DNA of 64,000 bases from Caldithrix abyssi (GCA_011369465.1 DRQG01000151.1:1-64000), one strand, 5' to 3'. Shown: positions 8,575-17,903, numbered from the stretch's first letter. Program-made: numbers and translations. Notes: a model not told the origin generated them from the letters alone.

Positions 8575-10074
8575 CTATTTGGACAAAAATTTCAATGTTT
8601 TGTAAATGCCCGATTTTAATATTTCGGGCATTTTTACATTGGATATTATCGCCATATCTTCCGGCATAAAAAGTCGCATGTTTCTACCGATCCATGTCGC
8701 TATAAACATTAATCCTGTACTTGCCAATATTTTTAACCAAAAACTCATCATAGCGATATTCACGACTAAAACTGCTATGGTAAAAAAGGGAAATAACAAT
8801 CCCGTTTTCGTATGAAAACGAAACTCCTTGTCCAGATAAAAGTACCAGATTACCGGATTCAAAGAAAAAGTAACAAAACCTGCCGCTGCCGCGCCGGCAA
8901 TCCCAAACTTCGGTACAAGAAGAAAATTCAAACTTATATTTACAAAACTAGCCAGTAAACCCAACTTAAGCATCATTTTAGTCATATCGAATGAGGTCAC
9001 GATAGGAAGGAAAACCGATCCCAGCGTGGAAAAACTCACCGAGGTAATGATAATTTTAAACGGTACTATGGAAGACTCAAATTTTGTGCCGTATATTAAT
9101 TGAAATAAAATATCACTGAATACAATGATAACCGTTACGGACAACATGGTTAGATAGCTCACATACGGTACAAACCGTTTTAAATAGAGATTGCGGATTT
9201 TATCAATGTTATTATTTGTTTTTAATACCATTATAATCGGTGTGGTTACGGTTACAATGCCCATACCATAAAAGGATTTAACCGTATTGAGTATTTTTAC
9301 CGCAGCCTGATAAATCCCAACATCATTCATAGTCATGTAATACTTGACTATATACGTACCAACCCAGTTTAACACATAATTAGACCAGCTAAACAAAATA
9401 AGGGGAAAACTGTAAACCAAAATTCTTTTTAACAGGCCCCTGTCAAATTGTAGCGGGGAAAAAAAACGGCGTGGAATATTGAACAATCCTATTCCGATAA
9501 CCACTGCATCGGATAGAAGAAATATGGCAATTACGTAATTGACACTTAATTTAAAAAAAACCAAAATGGAAAATAAAATGGCCAGGACTATAAATAGTTT
9601 GCTGACTATACGAAATAACAATGTTTGTAATTTTATCTTGCGAATAATTTTCAGGACTTCAAAAACAAACTGTCTTGTCACATTAAGATAAAGTCCCAAC
9701 ACAATAATCCAAAAGGCGTAAGGATGGCGGATTTCCAGGAATTGCAGGATGGGTTTTTGTAAAACGTTAAAAAGAAAAACCGCCGTAATAAAACAAAATA
9801 TTGAGATGAGTAAATAATCGGCTGTGAACGATCGCAAATGGTTTTTTTGGATAAATTCTTCTTTGCCAAAGCGCATGATGGATCTGTGTAGCCAATTGTG
9901 AGCAGCCAGATAAAGAAGCGAGATAGCGCTTAGGATAAGAGCCACCTTGCCATAACCGCCCGGCCCCAGATAACGCGCCTGAAGCGCTTCCGAAAGGAGC
10001 ATTAAAGGTACGGCAATAAGTGTTGAGCCGGTGACGGCTACAAAATCCCAAAACGATTTGCGTATTTCTTTCAT
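8575..10074 (-). CDS. Polysaccharide flippase (Wzx/MATE-like, oligosaccharide-lipid transporter)
   Basis: This 499-residue protein has about 14 hydrophobic helices and the N-terminal pattern of the polysaccharide_synt family (SEALQARYLGPGGYGKVALILS). These transporters flip undecaprenyl-linked oligosaccharide from the inner to the outer leaflet of the cytoplasmic membrane. It is the last gene of the glycan operon, 3 bp after the methyltransferase gene. No Wzy polymerase or Wzz chain-length gene is seen nearby. The 3' end carries a hairpin that appears to terminate the opposing LamG gene. Confidence 0.85.
   Translation of the reverse strand: MKEIRKSFWDFVAVTGSTLIAVPLMLLSEALQARYLGPGGYGKVALILSAISLLYLAAHNWLHRSIMRFGKEEFIQKNHLRSFTADYLLISIFCFITAVFLFNVLQKPILQFLEIRHPYAFWIIVLGLYLNVTRQFVFEVLKIIRKIKLQTLLFRIVSKLFIVLAILFSILVFFKLSVNYVIAIFLLSDAVVIGIGLFNIPRRFFSPLQFDRGLLKRILVYSFPLILFSWSNYVLNWVGTYIVKYYMTMNDVGIYQAAVKILNTVKSFYGMGIVTVTTPIIMVLKTNNNIDKIRNLYLKRFVPYVSYLTMLSVTVIIVFSDILFQLIYGTKFESSIVPFKIIITSVSFSTLGSVFLPIVTSFDMTKMMLKLGLLASFVNISLNFLLVPKFGIAGAAAAGFVTFSLNPVIWYFYLDKEFRFHTKTGLLFPFFTIAVLVVNIAMMSFWLKILASTGLMFIATWIGRNMRLFMPEDMAIISNVKMPEILKSGIYKTLKFLSK
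8604..8635 (+). terminator. Rho-independent terminator for the + strand LamG gene, inside the flippase gene
   Basis: AAATGCCCGA and TCGGGCATTT form a 10-bp stem with a 10-nt loop, and the plus strand continues with further T residues. On the minus strand no T-run follows. The hairpin lies within the final codons of the converging flippase gene, so the two genes share terminator sequence. Confidence 0.6.
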
Positions 10075-10077
10075 AAA

Positions 10078-11022
10078 TTACTTTTCAAGCAAATACAAGT
10101 ATGAACCCTTGAACAACTCTATTCGGGGGAGTAACAAATTCATTAGTCTCATGAAAGTTGTTTGAGAATATGGCACTGCCCGGACAAGTTTTAGACCTGA
10201 TCTCTGAACAATGGATTTGAAATCTTCCGAAGTAACTTTATTGAGCTCCAAATAAACATCCGAATTTTGTTCTTTCGAAAATTTGTATTCAGGCGGGTAA
10301 TATCCCATCTGACCAATTTGATGGTATTGGGATAGTTTCCGGTTACAATATTCAAAAACATGCTTTTCGTTAAACAATAGAGTCGGATGCGCATGATAAA
10401 TAAAATTTGCCAAATGTGAACCAAACCGGTCGAGATAATGATTAAAGGCGATAAGACAGAGGCCGCCCTTCTTGAGAAGCGTATGAATATCTTCCAAAAC
10501 AGCTGGAAGGGATTCTCTGCTAATATGCTCGAAAACCGTAAATGAAACAATGGTATCAAAATATGCGGGATATTTTCTTGCCAGTTCGGAAGAAGATATG
10601 TTGAAAAATCTCAAGCCTGGTTTTTCAAATTGTTTGGCAGTTGCTATGCCCCTTTTTGACAAATCAATCCCTATTACTTCTTTCGCGCCTTCATCCAGAT
10701 ACCGTTCCGTTTTTTTCCCGACAAAGCATCCAATATCCAATATGGTTTTATTATTTAACCATCTGTCTCTTGCTACGATTCGGTCATAAATATCATAGCC
10801 CACGCCGTCATACATTTCCCGATATTCAAGCAGGGATTTTTTTGCTTCTATTATGTGCCGTTTCCTCGTAGCATAAAAAAAATGTAAATGATTCAGTATT
10901 TCGATACCAATAAATGTCGCTCTGCGCCCCAATCGCCTGCCAACGGGTGCGAAGAAAAACAAAACAAACCAATCAAGAATTTCATAATACCAATCAAGCA
11001 GTTTTAAAACTTGTTTTTTAAT
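10078..11022 (-). CDS. SAM-dependent class I methyltransferase
   Basis: The SAM-binding core is clear: ILDIGCFVGKKTERYL (motif I), VIGIDLSKRG, then FDTIVSFTVFEHIS and a motif typical of Methyltransf_11/23 enzymes (VLEDIHTLLKKGGLCLIAFN). In this operon it most likely methylates a sugar or the glycan end. TTG 10962 is the first standard start, but the frame stays open upstream to 11043. The upstream codons encode a plausible amphipathic segment (KKQVLKLLDWYYEILDWF). An ATT codon at 11020-11022 sits 7 nt after AAGGAAGGG and may be the real start. I give the longer form; the exact start is unsettled. Confidence 0.8.
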   Translation of the reverse strand: MKKQVLKLLDWYYEILDWFVLFFFAPVGRRLGRRATFIGIEILNHLHFFYATRKRHIIEAKKSLLEYREMYDGVGYDIYDRIVARDRWLNNKTILDIGCFVGKKTERYLDEGAKEVIGIDLSKRGIATAKQFEKPGLRFFNISSSELARKYPAYFDTIVSFTVFEHISRESLPAVLEDIHTLLKKGGLCLIAFNHYLDRFGSHLANFIYHAHPTLLFNEKHVFEYCNRKLSQYHQIGQMGYYPPEYKFSKEQNSDVYLELNKVTSEDFKSIVQRSGLKLVRAVPYSQTTFMRLMNLLLPRIELFKGSYLYLLEK

Positions 11023-11043
11023 ACTATGTCCCTTCCTTCTCTC

Positions 11044-12003
11044 TTAAATTTCTTCAAGAAAATGCCAATCCAAAAGCTCTATTTCTTTTTTCAGCTTTTC
11101 AAATTCATCTGCACTTGTTTTTTGTTTATTTGCCGCTTTTATATTTGAGGATAGTATATCTGCTTTCAGCGGTACATCTTTTAGTACCGGCTGCAGTTTC
11201 CGGTAAATTCGTTCCCCGTCGCCTTGCAGATCTTCGTAATTGATGACGCATTTATTTTGTTCGGAAATCAGTTTATAATTTTCGATGACCTCCGTATAAA
11301 TTAAATGGATCAATCGGACGATTTTAGTATGAAGAGGTAATCCTGTAAGTTTCTCATATCCTCGGGGCCAGACACCCACCCACTTAAAAATATCTATCTT
11401 CACGTCTTGCGCTTCCCGGTAAAGCGATTGAGCGGTAAATAACGGATCCCGCTTTACAAGAATAAATTTTGCCTGGGGAAATATTTCCAGGATGGCCGGA
11501 ATCTGAATGCCAAGTACAAGCTGCTTAAAGATAAGCGGCTTGTTAAATCTGTTTATTACCGAATACAATGTTTGCTTTATCTCATTGCGAATAAACTCGT
11601 CAAGCTGGCCTCTATCGAGGCTGCCTTTAGGTACCCACTCCCACCAGAATTTTCCTTTTTCATTTGGCGCAAATAAACCGCAGTCTTCCGTAATTCCATA
11701 ATGGGAACGGAAACAGTTATGCGGTTTATTTTTAGAAAATAACTGGTTCAACCAGAATCCAAAGTACAGATTTTCTCTGGATAATTCGACCAGATTGGTC
11801 GGATACAAAAGATCATAGTAATGTGTGATGATTTGAAATATAATTGTAGTCCCCGAGCGCGGAGCCCCTAAAATAAATATGGGTTCATGTTTGGGAGGTA
11901 GCATAGCATATTTTTTTATCTTTGGCTGCGACAGCAATCTGGTGAACGGACTGGTATATTTGAGTAGTCTGCGAATTGTTGACCATTTGTAGAATAACTT
12001 CAT
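11044..12003 (-). CDS. Sulfotransferase (PAPS-dependent)
   Basis: This 319-residue protein is of the Sulfotransfer_3-like family, which transfers sulfate from PAPS to carbohydrate or other acceptors. The 5'-phosphosulfate loop is FILGAPRSGTT (about residues 43-53). The 3'-phosphate-binding region is FILVKRDPLFTAQSLY (about 180-195). There is no signal peptide, so it acts in the cytoplasm on a nucleotide- or lipid-linked sugar. It is followed by the methyltransferase and preceded, 3 bp away, by a glycosyltransferase. It suggests a sulfated surface polymer, which is uncommon in bacterial glycans. No PAPS synthesis genes are in the window. Confidence 0.85.
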   Translation of the reverse strand: MKLFYKWSTIRRLLKYTSPFTRLLSQPKIKKYAMLPPKHEPIFILGAPRSGTTIIFQIITHYYDLLYPTNLVELSRENLYFGFWLNQLFSKNKPHNCFRSHYGITEDCGLFAPNEKGKFWWEWVPKGSLDRGQLDEFIRNEIKQTLYSVINRFNKPLIFKQLVLGIQIPAILEIFPQAKFILVKRDPLFTAQSLYREAQDVKIDIFKWVGVWPRGYEKLTGLPLHTKIVRLIHLIYTEVIENYKLISEQNKCVINYEDLQGDGERIYRKLQPVLKDVPLKADILSSNIKAANKQKTSADEFEKLKKEIELLDWHFLEEI

Positions 12004-12006
12004 TTC

Positions 12007-12939
12007 CTATTTCTCTCTTAATAATTTCATCAGGGGATTTTTCCCTGATAAATTCATCATGATTCCCTGCACGGTTCCCATAGTAAAAGCGAAGCTTCGT
12101 TCCAAAAGCAGCCCCCGTAATAAATAACCAATGTAAGACCAATAATGACAGAATTTGTAGGTCAATGTTTGAGACTGGTTTTTTTTGAACAAATAATACA
12201 AGTTCAGCATAAACATGCGCTGTTTCTCACGTTTTCGCAATCTGGTATCATGTGAAACCTGAATATTGTGCACAAGCCTGGCATGAGGTATGAAGATCAG
12301 TTTATATTTTTGTCCCACCCTGAATGAGAAATCCACATCTTCCATATAAGCGTAAGAGGCCAGATTCTCATCGAATAAGAAATCATTAAATACTTCCTTG
12401 CGGTAGCATTGGTTACATCCGGACAACCATTGTACCTCAAACATTTCATCCACATAACGAGGATGTATGGAATTATTGGCAAACGATTTTTTTACTTCGC
12501 CCCTGCCCGGTTCCGAAAGACAAAATATCTTTCGTATGAGAATGGAGAGGATTGATTTTTGTTTACCCGGTTGTATTCTGCCTGTTACACCGCCAATTTT
12601 ACCGGCAGGATCATTTAGAAAAATACTCTTAATTTCCTTGATATAATTCGAATCCAGAATAACATCATCATCGATAAAAAGGACCAACTCATTGGGGTTT
12701 TGCCTGATTCCTAAATTCCGCTGATAAGTCAAACCCGGCTTGCTGTTCTTATAGACCAGGTTTATGTTCTCTTTTTCCAGAATGCGTTTTGCGGTGACTT
12801 CGGCTTTTTTATTTGCACTGGCGTCGATAATAATGACGGTTTGTGGCGGTACAGTTTGGCGTTGTAAACTTTCCAAACATTCGGTAAGCGCCTGCAGACG
12901 ATCTTTTGTAGCAATAATAACCGAAAGAGTGAGTGACAC
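12007..12939 (-). CDS. Glycosyltransferase family 2
   Basis: This 310-residue GT-A fold enzyme has the nucleotide-binding start LSVIIATKDRLQALTECLESL, a metal-binding DDD (LVLFIDDDVILD, about residue 93) and the acceptor-side motif YMEDVDFSFRVG (about 193). The C-terminal part has hydrophobic stretches that may touch the membrane. It adds one sugar to the growing lipid-linked unit; donor and linkage cannot be read from sequence. It sits between the sugar epimerase and the sulfotransferase genes in the same operon. Confidence 0.9.
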   Translation of the reverse strand: MSLTLSVIIATKDRLQALTECLESLQRQTVPPQTVIIIDASANKKAEVTAKRILEKENINLVYKNSKPGLTYQRNLGIRQNPNELVLFIDDDVILDSNYIKEIKSIFLNDPAGKIGGVTGRIQPGKQKSILSILIRKIFCLSEPGRGEVKKSFANNSIHPRYVDEMFEVQWLSGCNQCYRKEVFNDFLFDENLASYAYMEDVDFSFRVGQKYKLIFIPHARLVHNIQVSHDTRLRKREKQRMFMLNLYYLFKKNQSQTLTYKFCHYWSYIGYLLRGLLLERSFAFTMGTVQGIMMNLSGKNPLMKLLREK

Positions 12940-12985
12940 AAGATTTCCTTTAAAAAGTTTCGTTTTCTTTACTCTGAATAACGGT

Positions 12986-13840
12986 TTATTTTGAATTTTC
13001 CTCTGCTAAGATTTTTTGGAGGCCCTCCCGAAGCGAAAAAGCCGGTTTCCAACCTAAGACGGTACGAATTTTTTTTATATCTGCCAGAGTTTCTGGGATT
13101 TCTGTTTTTCTTTGCTCACCGCTGAATTCAATTTCTATAGCCTGCGACAGAATTTCGGCTGCTGTTTCCGCAATTTCACGTACCGAATAACTTTGTCCCG
13201 ATCCAATATTGAACACATCAAATCCGGCAAAGTTATAGTTTATCGCTTTAATATAGGCTTCAATATGATCGTCGATAAACACCATATCCCGTTTTGGCTT
13301 TGGGTCTTTTAAAACAATTTTGCCGGTTTTAGCCTGCCGAAGAATGGTGGGAATAAGAAAATTTTTATTCTGTCCGGGTCCGTAAATATTAAACGGTCGC
13401 AGTACAATAACATTCAAATTAAAATCACGATGATAAGCCTGACAAAGCTCTTCGCCCATTACCTTGGATTGAGCGTACGGATTCAACGCTTCCAGCGGAT
13501 GCTTTTCGTCTATGGGTAAATAACGAGGGATCCCGTAAACGTAAGAACTTGTAAATATCATTTTGGCTTTAAATTTACGGCACAATTCCAGTACATTCAG
13601 CGTACCGCTTACGTTTACCCGATAAAAATTGCGTGGATCACGATACGAATCCGGTACAAAGGAGCGGGCGGCCAGGTGGATCAAAATATCAAACGGTTCG
13701 ATGCCCTCTAATTGATTAAAATCCGTAATATCTAAACCGTAATTTAAATCTATTCTGATAACGGTTAATCCGCTGTCAGTCAACCGGCGCACTAATCTTT
13801 TACCGACAAAGCCGTCACATCCGGTAATGGCTATCTTCAT
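12986..13840 (-). CDS. NAD-dependent epimerase/dehydratase (extended SDR)
   Basis: This 284-residue protein of the extended short-chain dehydrogenase family acts on nucleotide sugars. The Rossmann motif ITGCDGFVG is at residues 4-12. The catalytic YxxxK (NPYAQSK, about 142) and the upstream TSS are present. RPFNIYGPGQ and the C-terminal substrate-binding lobe are typical of GalE/RmlD/GDP-mannose-dehydratase relatives. The precise sugar is not identifiable. It overlaps the nucleotidyltransferase gene by a single base, which makes a joint function in one nucleotide-sugar pathway likely. Confidence 0.85.
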   Translation of the reverse strand: MKIAITGCDGFVGKRLVRRLTDSGLTVIRIDLNYGLDITDFNQLEGIEPFDILIHLAARSFVPDSYRDPRNFYRVNVSGTLNVLELCRKFKAKMIFTSSYVYGIPRYLPIDEKHPLEALNPYAQSKVMGEELCQAYHRDFNLNVIVLRPFNIYGPGQNKNFLIPTILRQAKTGKIVLKDPKPKRDMVFIDDHIEAYIKAINYNFAGFDVFNIGSGQSYSVREIAETAAEILSQAIEIEFSGEQRKTEIPETLADIKKIRTVLGWKPAFSLREGLQKILAEENSK

Positions 13841-14547
13841 TATTCTCTAATAAATTCCTGTAAATGTGTGTTAAACGTGTCCGTTGCCTGTTCGTAATCG
13901 GATGGCCGGCCGATATCCAGCCAATACCCCTCAAAGGGGAAACCGACCACTTTTCGTTTTTTGGACAGTAGGGTTTTTATTAAATCGGGAAAATCGAAAT
14001 ACGTATTTTTAGGGATATATTGCAGTGCTTCCTTCTTAAACGCATACACCCCCATACTTACTTCGTAATGCAGCGTCGGTTTTTCGATATAATCGGTCAG
14101 TTCGTTTGCTTCATTCAGATGCAGGATTCCCAAATCGATATGAACCGGTTTTTTATACATGGCGATTGTACACAACGCCTTATTTGATTTATGGTATTCA
14201 AAAAATTCCGCATAATTCAGATTGGTCAGTACATCGCCGTTCATCACCAGAAAATCATCATCCAAATCTGGTATAAGCCCCAACGGCGCGGCTGTGCCCA
14301 GAGGTTTGTCTTCCATAGAATATCGGATTTGCACCCCCCATCTTGCGCCTTCATTAAAAAAGGCCTGGATTAGTTCCTTTAAATGCCCCACCGCCATAAC
14401 GATATCATCAAAGCCATAATATTTTAACTGTTTAATCACCACTTCTAAAATGGGTAAATCACCAATGGGCATAAGCGGTTTGGGGAAAACCGTTGTGTAC
14501 GGTTTTAGGCGCGTTCCTTTGCCCCCGGCCAAAATGACTGTTTGCAT
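13840..14547 (-). CDS. Sugar-1-phosphate nucleotidyltransferase
   Basis: This 235-residue enzyme of the NTP_transferase family has the pyrophosphorylase signature ILAGGKGTRLKPYT at residues 5-18, followed by PKPLMPIG. A metal-binding Asp is in VMNGDVL (about 110). The length fits RmlA/ManC-core or PtmE-like enzymes without extra domains. It charges a sugar phosphate with a nucleotide for the two SDR enzymes that flank it. Because a LegB-like dehydratase lies next door, a GDP-sugar is possible, but the base specificity is not proven. Confidence 0.87.
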   Translation of the reverse strand: MQTVILAGGKGTRLKPYTTVFPKPLMPIGDLPILEVVIKQLKYYGFDDIVMAVGHLKELIQAFFNEGARWGVQIRYSMEDKPLGTAAPLGLIPDLDDDFLVMNGDVLTNLNYAEFFEYHKSNKALCTIAMYKKPVHIDLGILHLNEANELTDYIEKPTLHYEVSMGVYAFKKEALQYIPKNTYFDFPDLIKTLLSKKRKVVGFPFEGYWLDIGRPSDYEQATDTFNTHLQEFIRE

Positions 14548-14556
14548 GGTGTTTTC

Positions 14557-15543
14557 CTACACGTTATAAATTTCCGGTTTGTACAAATGTTGATTGTATT
14601 TAAGCCACTCAATCGTTTCCAGTAAACCTTTTCGTAAATCGTATGCAGGTCGCCATTCCGTTTTTGCTCTAATTTTTGAGCTATCGCAAAGCAGCCGCAT
14701 CACTTCGCTTTTGTCCGGACGAACTCTTTCTTCTTCAGTGATTATGGTTACTTCCACATCCATTAATTCGGCAATTAATCGCACTAATTCGCCAATGGAT
14801 ATTTCCTTGCCCATTCCGATATTGGTAATTTCACCAAAAAGGTGGTCAGAGCGGGCAATTTCCCAAAACCCCTCTGCGGTGTCTTTTACAAAAGTCAGAT
14901 CCCGGGTGGGGCTGGTATTACCTAATCTCAATTGTGTATTGCCGGATAAAATCTGGGTAATCGTTGTGGGAATTATTGCTCTGGCCGATTGCCGCGGACC
15001 GTATGTGTTAAAGGGTCGTACGATTTTTACAGGCAAATCGAAAGATCGGAAGTAACTTAAGGCCAGATGGTCGGCGCCGATTTTTGTTGCAGAATAGGGT
15101 GACTGACCCACCATGGGGTGTTTTTCATCAATGGGTACGTATTGAGCGCTGCCATACGTTTCGCTGGTGGAAGTAACTAATATATTTTGACACTGCTCTG
15201 CCTTAGCCGCTTCCAGAACATTGTAGGTACCTTCAATATTTGTTTTAACATAGGCAATGGGTGATTCATAGGAATACGGTATCCCTATCAGAGCGGCCAG
15301 ATGAAAAACGGTTGAACATCCTTCCACAGCTTTACGCACCGAATCGTAATCGCGGATATCGCCTGTAATGATTTCAATGTCGTTTTTACATGGAGAAGAT
15401 TCCAGCCAGCCCCAGCTGTTTTTGGAATTATATCGAACAAAAGCGCGAACATCCGTTCCGTTTTTGCAACAAAGTTCCACTAAGTGTGAACCGATGAATC
15501 CTCCGGCACCGGTTACCAATATTTTGCTTTTTGATAACTCCAT
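14557..15543 (-). CDS. LegB-like NAD-dependent nucleotide-sugar 4,6-dehydratase
   Basis: This 328-residue extended SDR has GAGGFIGSHL (residues 12-21), a TSTSETYG active-site segment and YSATK (about 150). The stretch VRAFVRYNSKNSWGWL after the cofactor motif is characteristic of the LegB/UDP-GlcNAc-type 4,6-dehydratases used in legionaminic and related amino-sugar pathways. The product would be a 4-keto-6-deoxy sugar. The aminotransferase, acetyltransferase, synthase and CMP-transferase of a full legionaminate pathway are absent from this operon, so a different end product is likely. Confidence 0.85.
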   Translation of the reverse strand: MELSKSKILVTGAGGFIGSHLVELCCKNGTDVRAFVRYNSKNSWGWLESSPCKNDIEIITGDIRDYDSVRKAVEGCSTVFHLAALIGIPYSYESPIAYVKTNIEGTYNVLEAAKAEQCQNILVTSTSETYGSAQYVPIDEKHPMVGQSPYSATKIGADHLALSYFRSFDLPVKIVRPFNTYGPRQSARAIIPTTITQILSGNTQLRLGNTSPTRDLTFVKDTAEGFWEIARSDHLFGEITNIGMGKEISIGELVRLIAELMDVEVTIITEEERVRPDKSEVMRLLCDSSKIRAKTEWRPAYDLRKGLLETIEWLKYNQHLYKPEIYNV

Positions 15544-15582
15544 AATTGATTATTCCACTATTTAAATGGATATTTTAGTAAT

Positions 15583-16578
15583 TCAATTCTCGTTAAAGAT
15601 TTTAAACAATTCTTTTTCTCTGCGCTCGACCGAAAACAAGTCCAATACCCTTTTGCGTGCGCATCTGCCGAGCGTCCCGTCATCCGTCATGGCCTTCTGA
15701 ATCAGCGCGACGGCTTCATCCACATTGCGGTTGTTTACGATAAAACCACATTCGCCGATGGCAATGGGAATACCTCCGGCTTTTGCGCCCACCGGCACAC
15801 ATTCGCAGAGCATGGCTTCACATACGGATGAAGGCAATCCTTCCCGCAGCGAGAACTGGGCATACACTTTTGCCCTCCGGTAATAGTTCAATAACTCTCC
15901 CTGCTCTACCCAACCCGTAAAGTGTACATTATTCGGGGCGGTTCCGTATATTTGTTTTACTTTTTCAGCCATACCGACGATAACAAATTTAGTGTGAGGC
16001 ATTTTTTTGGCAACTTCCAGAAAAAAGTCAACACCTTTAATTTTCATCCGTTGAGCTGTGCTGCCCGTTCCTACCGTCAGGACAAAAGATTCTTTTTCTT
16101 TGCCATCCGGGGAAAACTTATTTCCCGGATGTCCGGTATAAATGGTTCTTATTTTTGCTTTTTTCGCTTTCTGCTTTATTTCCTCTGCCAGAGTATCCGC
16201 CACAGGCAAATTGCAGGTAACATGATTCATGGCATATCGTGCACAAAAAGCACGCAATGGATTTTTGAAGGAACCGTAATCCAGTTCCGGAATGTAGGTT
16301 ACGTCATAGCCGCCCAGAACCAGATAAGAATTTTTCCGGAAAATACGGGCCAGGAATACGGGTAAAAAACTATGGTAGTCGGCAAACCAAATAAAAACGA
16401 TTCTTGATCCCGGCAGTTTTACTAGCAGCCAAAAGAGTAGTTTTAATTGATTCCCAATGTGTTCCCATAATTTTTTTCTGGCCGAATAAATATATTTTTG
16501 CACCCTATATTTTTTGGACAAAATTTCGAAATCATTACGCACAAATGAACTGAAATTCGGAGCAATAAACAGAATCAT
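15583..16578 (-). CDS. Glycosyltransferase family 4/1 (GT-B fold)
   Basis: This 331-residue enzyme has a divergent N-terminal acceptor half and a Glycos_transf_1 C-terminal half. The latter contains VLTVGTGSTAQRMKIKGVDFFLEVA, HFTGWV and the E-x7-E donor-binding segment SLREGLPSSVCEAM (about residues 254-267). The hydrophobic region near residues 45-75 may anchor it to the membrane. Its start overlaps the end of the UDP-GlcNAc 2-epimerase gene by 4 bp. It probably adds an early sugar to the glycan; the donor is unknown. Confidence 0.87.
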   Translation of the reverse strand: MILFIAPNFSSFVRNDFEILSKKYRVQKYIYSARKKLWEHIGNQLKLLFWLLVKLPGSRIVFIWFADYHSFLPVFLARIFRKNSYLVLGGYDVTYIPELDYGSFKNPLRAFCARYAMNHVTCNLPVADTLAEEIKQKAKKAKIRTIYTGHPGNKFSPDGKEKESFVLTVGTGSTAQRMKIKGVDFFLEVAKKMPHTKFVIVGMAEKVKQIYGTAPNNVHFTGWVEQGELLNYYRRAKVYAQFSLREGLPSSVCEAMLCECVPVGAKAGGIPIAIGECGFIVNNRNVDEAVALIQKAMTDDGTLGRCARKRVLDLFSVERREKELFKIFNEN

Positions 16579-17639
16579 ATTTGCCTTTTTTTATTCGTTA
16601 GATGGTCCACAATTTTTTTTGCCGCCCTGCCATTGCCAAAGGCCAGGGTTTGCGGGCCGTATTCGTTTATTTGAATTTTTTCCAGTATCATGTCTTTATT
16701 TGCGGCAACGATAAAATTCCAGTTTCCTTCCAACGTTTCCACCCACTCGCTCTGGTCGCGCAGAGTGAGGCAGGGTTTCTGCATAAAATAGGCTTCTTTC
16801 TGCAATCCTCCGCTGTCCGTAAGCACCTTAAAACTATGCCGTAGTAAATACAGCATTTGCAGATAACCCACCGGATCGATAATTTTTACATTTTCGTTGT
16901 AGCGTATTCCATCCAGTAAATTACGGGTTCGCGGATGCAGGGGCAAAACGACCGGCAAATCCAGCTCCGAGAAAGCACTGAATATACTTTGCAAATGCTG
17001 CGGATTATCAGTGTTTTCCGGGCGGTGAATAGTGGCCAGATAATAGGCGTCCAGCGAGTCTAAGACCGGCGGTCGATGTGACTCATTTAAAAGTTCCGAA
17101 TAAAACAGAATCGAATCATACATCACATCGCCGCTAAAGACCGCTCTTTGCTCCAAACCTTCTTTTTGCAGCAAATCCATGGCATTTTGCGTGGGCGCGA
17201 ACAGCACATCGGAAACACGGTCGGTGGCAATACGATTGATTTCTTCCGGCATTTTGCGGTTAAAACTGCGCAGCCCGGCTTCCACATGGGCGGTTAGAAT
17301 ATGCAGTTTAACTGCTGCTAAGGCGCCGGCAATGGTTGAGTTTGTATCTCCATAGATTAACACCCAATCGGGTTTTTCTTTAATTAAAACTTGTTCAATA
17401 CGTTGCAGCATCAAGCCGGTTTGTTGACCGTGACTTCCCGAACCTACTTCCAAATTGTAGTGCGGTTGGGGAATTTGCAGTTGCTTAAAAAAGACCTCCG
17501 ACATGTTATCATCGTAGTGCTGACCGGTATGGATGATAACCTCGGTAACAGAAGAGATTTCTTTTATCAGACGGCTGACCGTGGCCGCTTTGATGAATTG
17601 CGGCCTTGTGCCGATGATGGTTGCTAATTTAATGTTCAA
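16575..17639 (-). CDS. wecB: UDP-N-acetylglucosamine 2-epimerase (non-hydrolysing, WecB type)
   Basis: This enzyme interconverts UDP-GlcNAc and UDP-ManNAc. It shows IGTRPQFIKAA at the N-terminus, TGQHYDDNMS, the signature HVEAGLRSFNRKMPEEINR, and the active-site region LTDSGGLQKEA. The frame opens at TTG 17726, but that would add about 29 residues absent from the family. TTG 17639 starts exactly where family members begin (NIKLATIIGTRPQF), so I use it. It is the first sugar-nucleotide gene of the operon, after the LamG lipoprotein gene and a gap of 264 bp from that start. Confidence 0.9.
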   Translation of the reverse strand: MNIKLATIIGTRPQFIKAATVSRLIKEISSVTEVIIHTGQHYDDNMSEVFFKQLQIPQPHYNLEVGSGSHGQQTGLMLQRIEQVLIKEKPDWVLIYGDTNSTIAGALAAVKLHILTAHVEAGLRSFNRKMPEEINRIATDRVSDVLFAPTQNAMDLLQKEGLEQRAVFSGDVMYDSILFYSELLNESHRPPVLDSLDAYYLATIHRPENTDNPQHLQSIFSAFSELDLPVVLPLHPRTRNLLDGIRYNENVKIIDPVGYLQMLYLLRHSFKVLTDSGGLQKEAYFMQKPCLTLRDQSEWVETLEGNWNFIVAANKDMILEKIQINEYGPQTLAFGNGRAAKKIVDHLTNKKRQI

Positions 17640-17903
17640 GTTGCCTGAATATTTGAATAAGTATTTGAACTGTGATATTATTCCAGTTGTATTTACGTTT
17701 AATAGCTTAAGCTGCGTTTTGCCCAATCTGTTTTAGCATATCTTTATCCGGACATAATCAATAGACACTGTCCACCAAAACTTCTACATTCCCAAGGGGA
17801 AGTATTCAACCTAAGATATTTAGTCGGCTGTGAGTCTTTAAATAATAAAATCCTATTTACCAAGCACATTTGTTATTTAATAATACATTCCTTAGGTTGT
17901 TAC

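Noticed and set aside
17740-17800. Possible insertion-sequence end (AGACACTGTCCACC)
   Set aside because: No partner end, no transposase remnant and no target duplication is visible.
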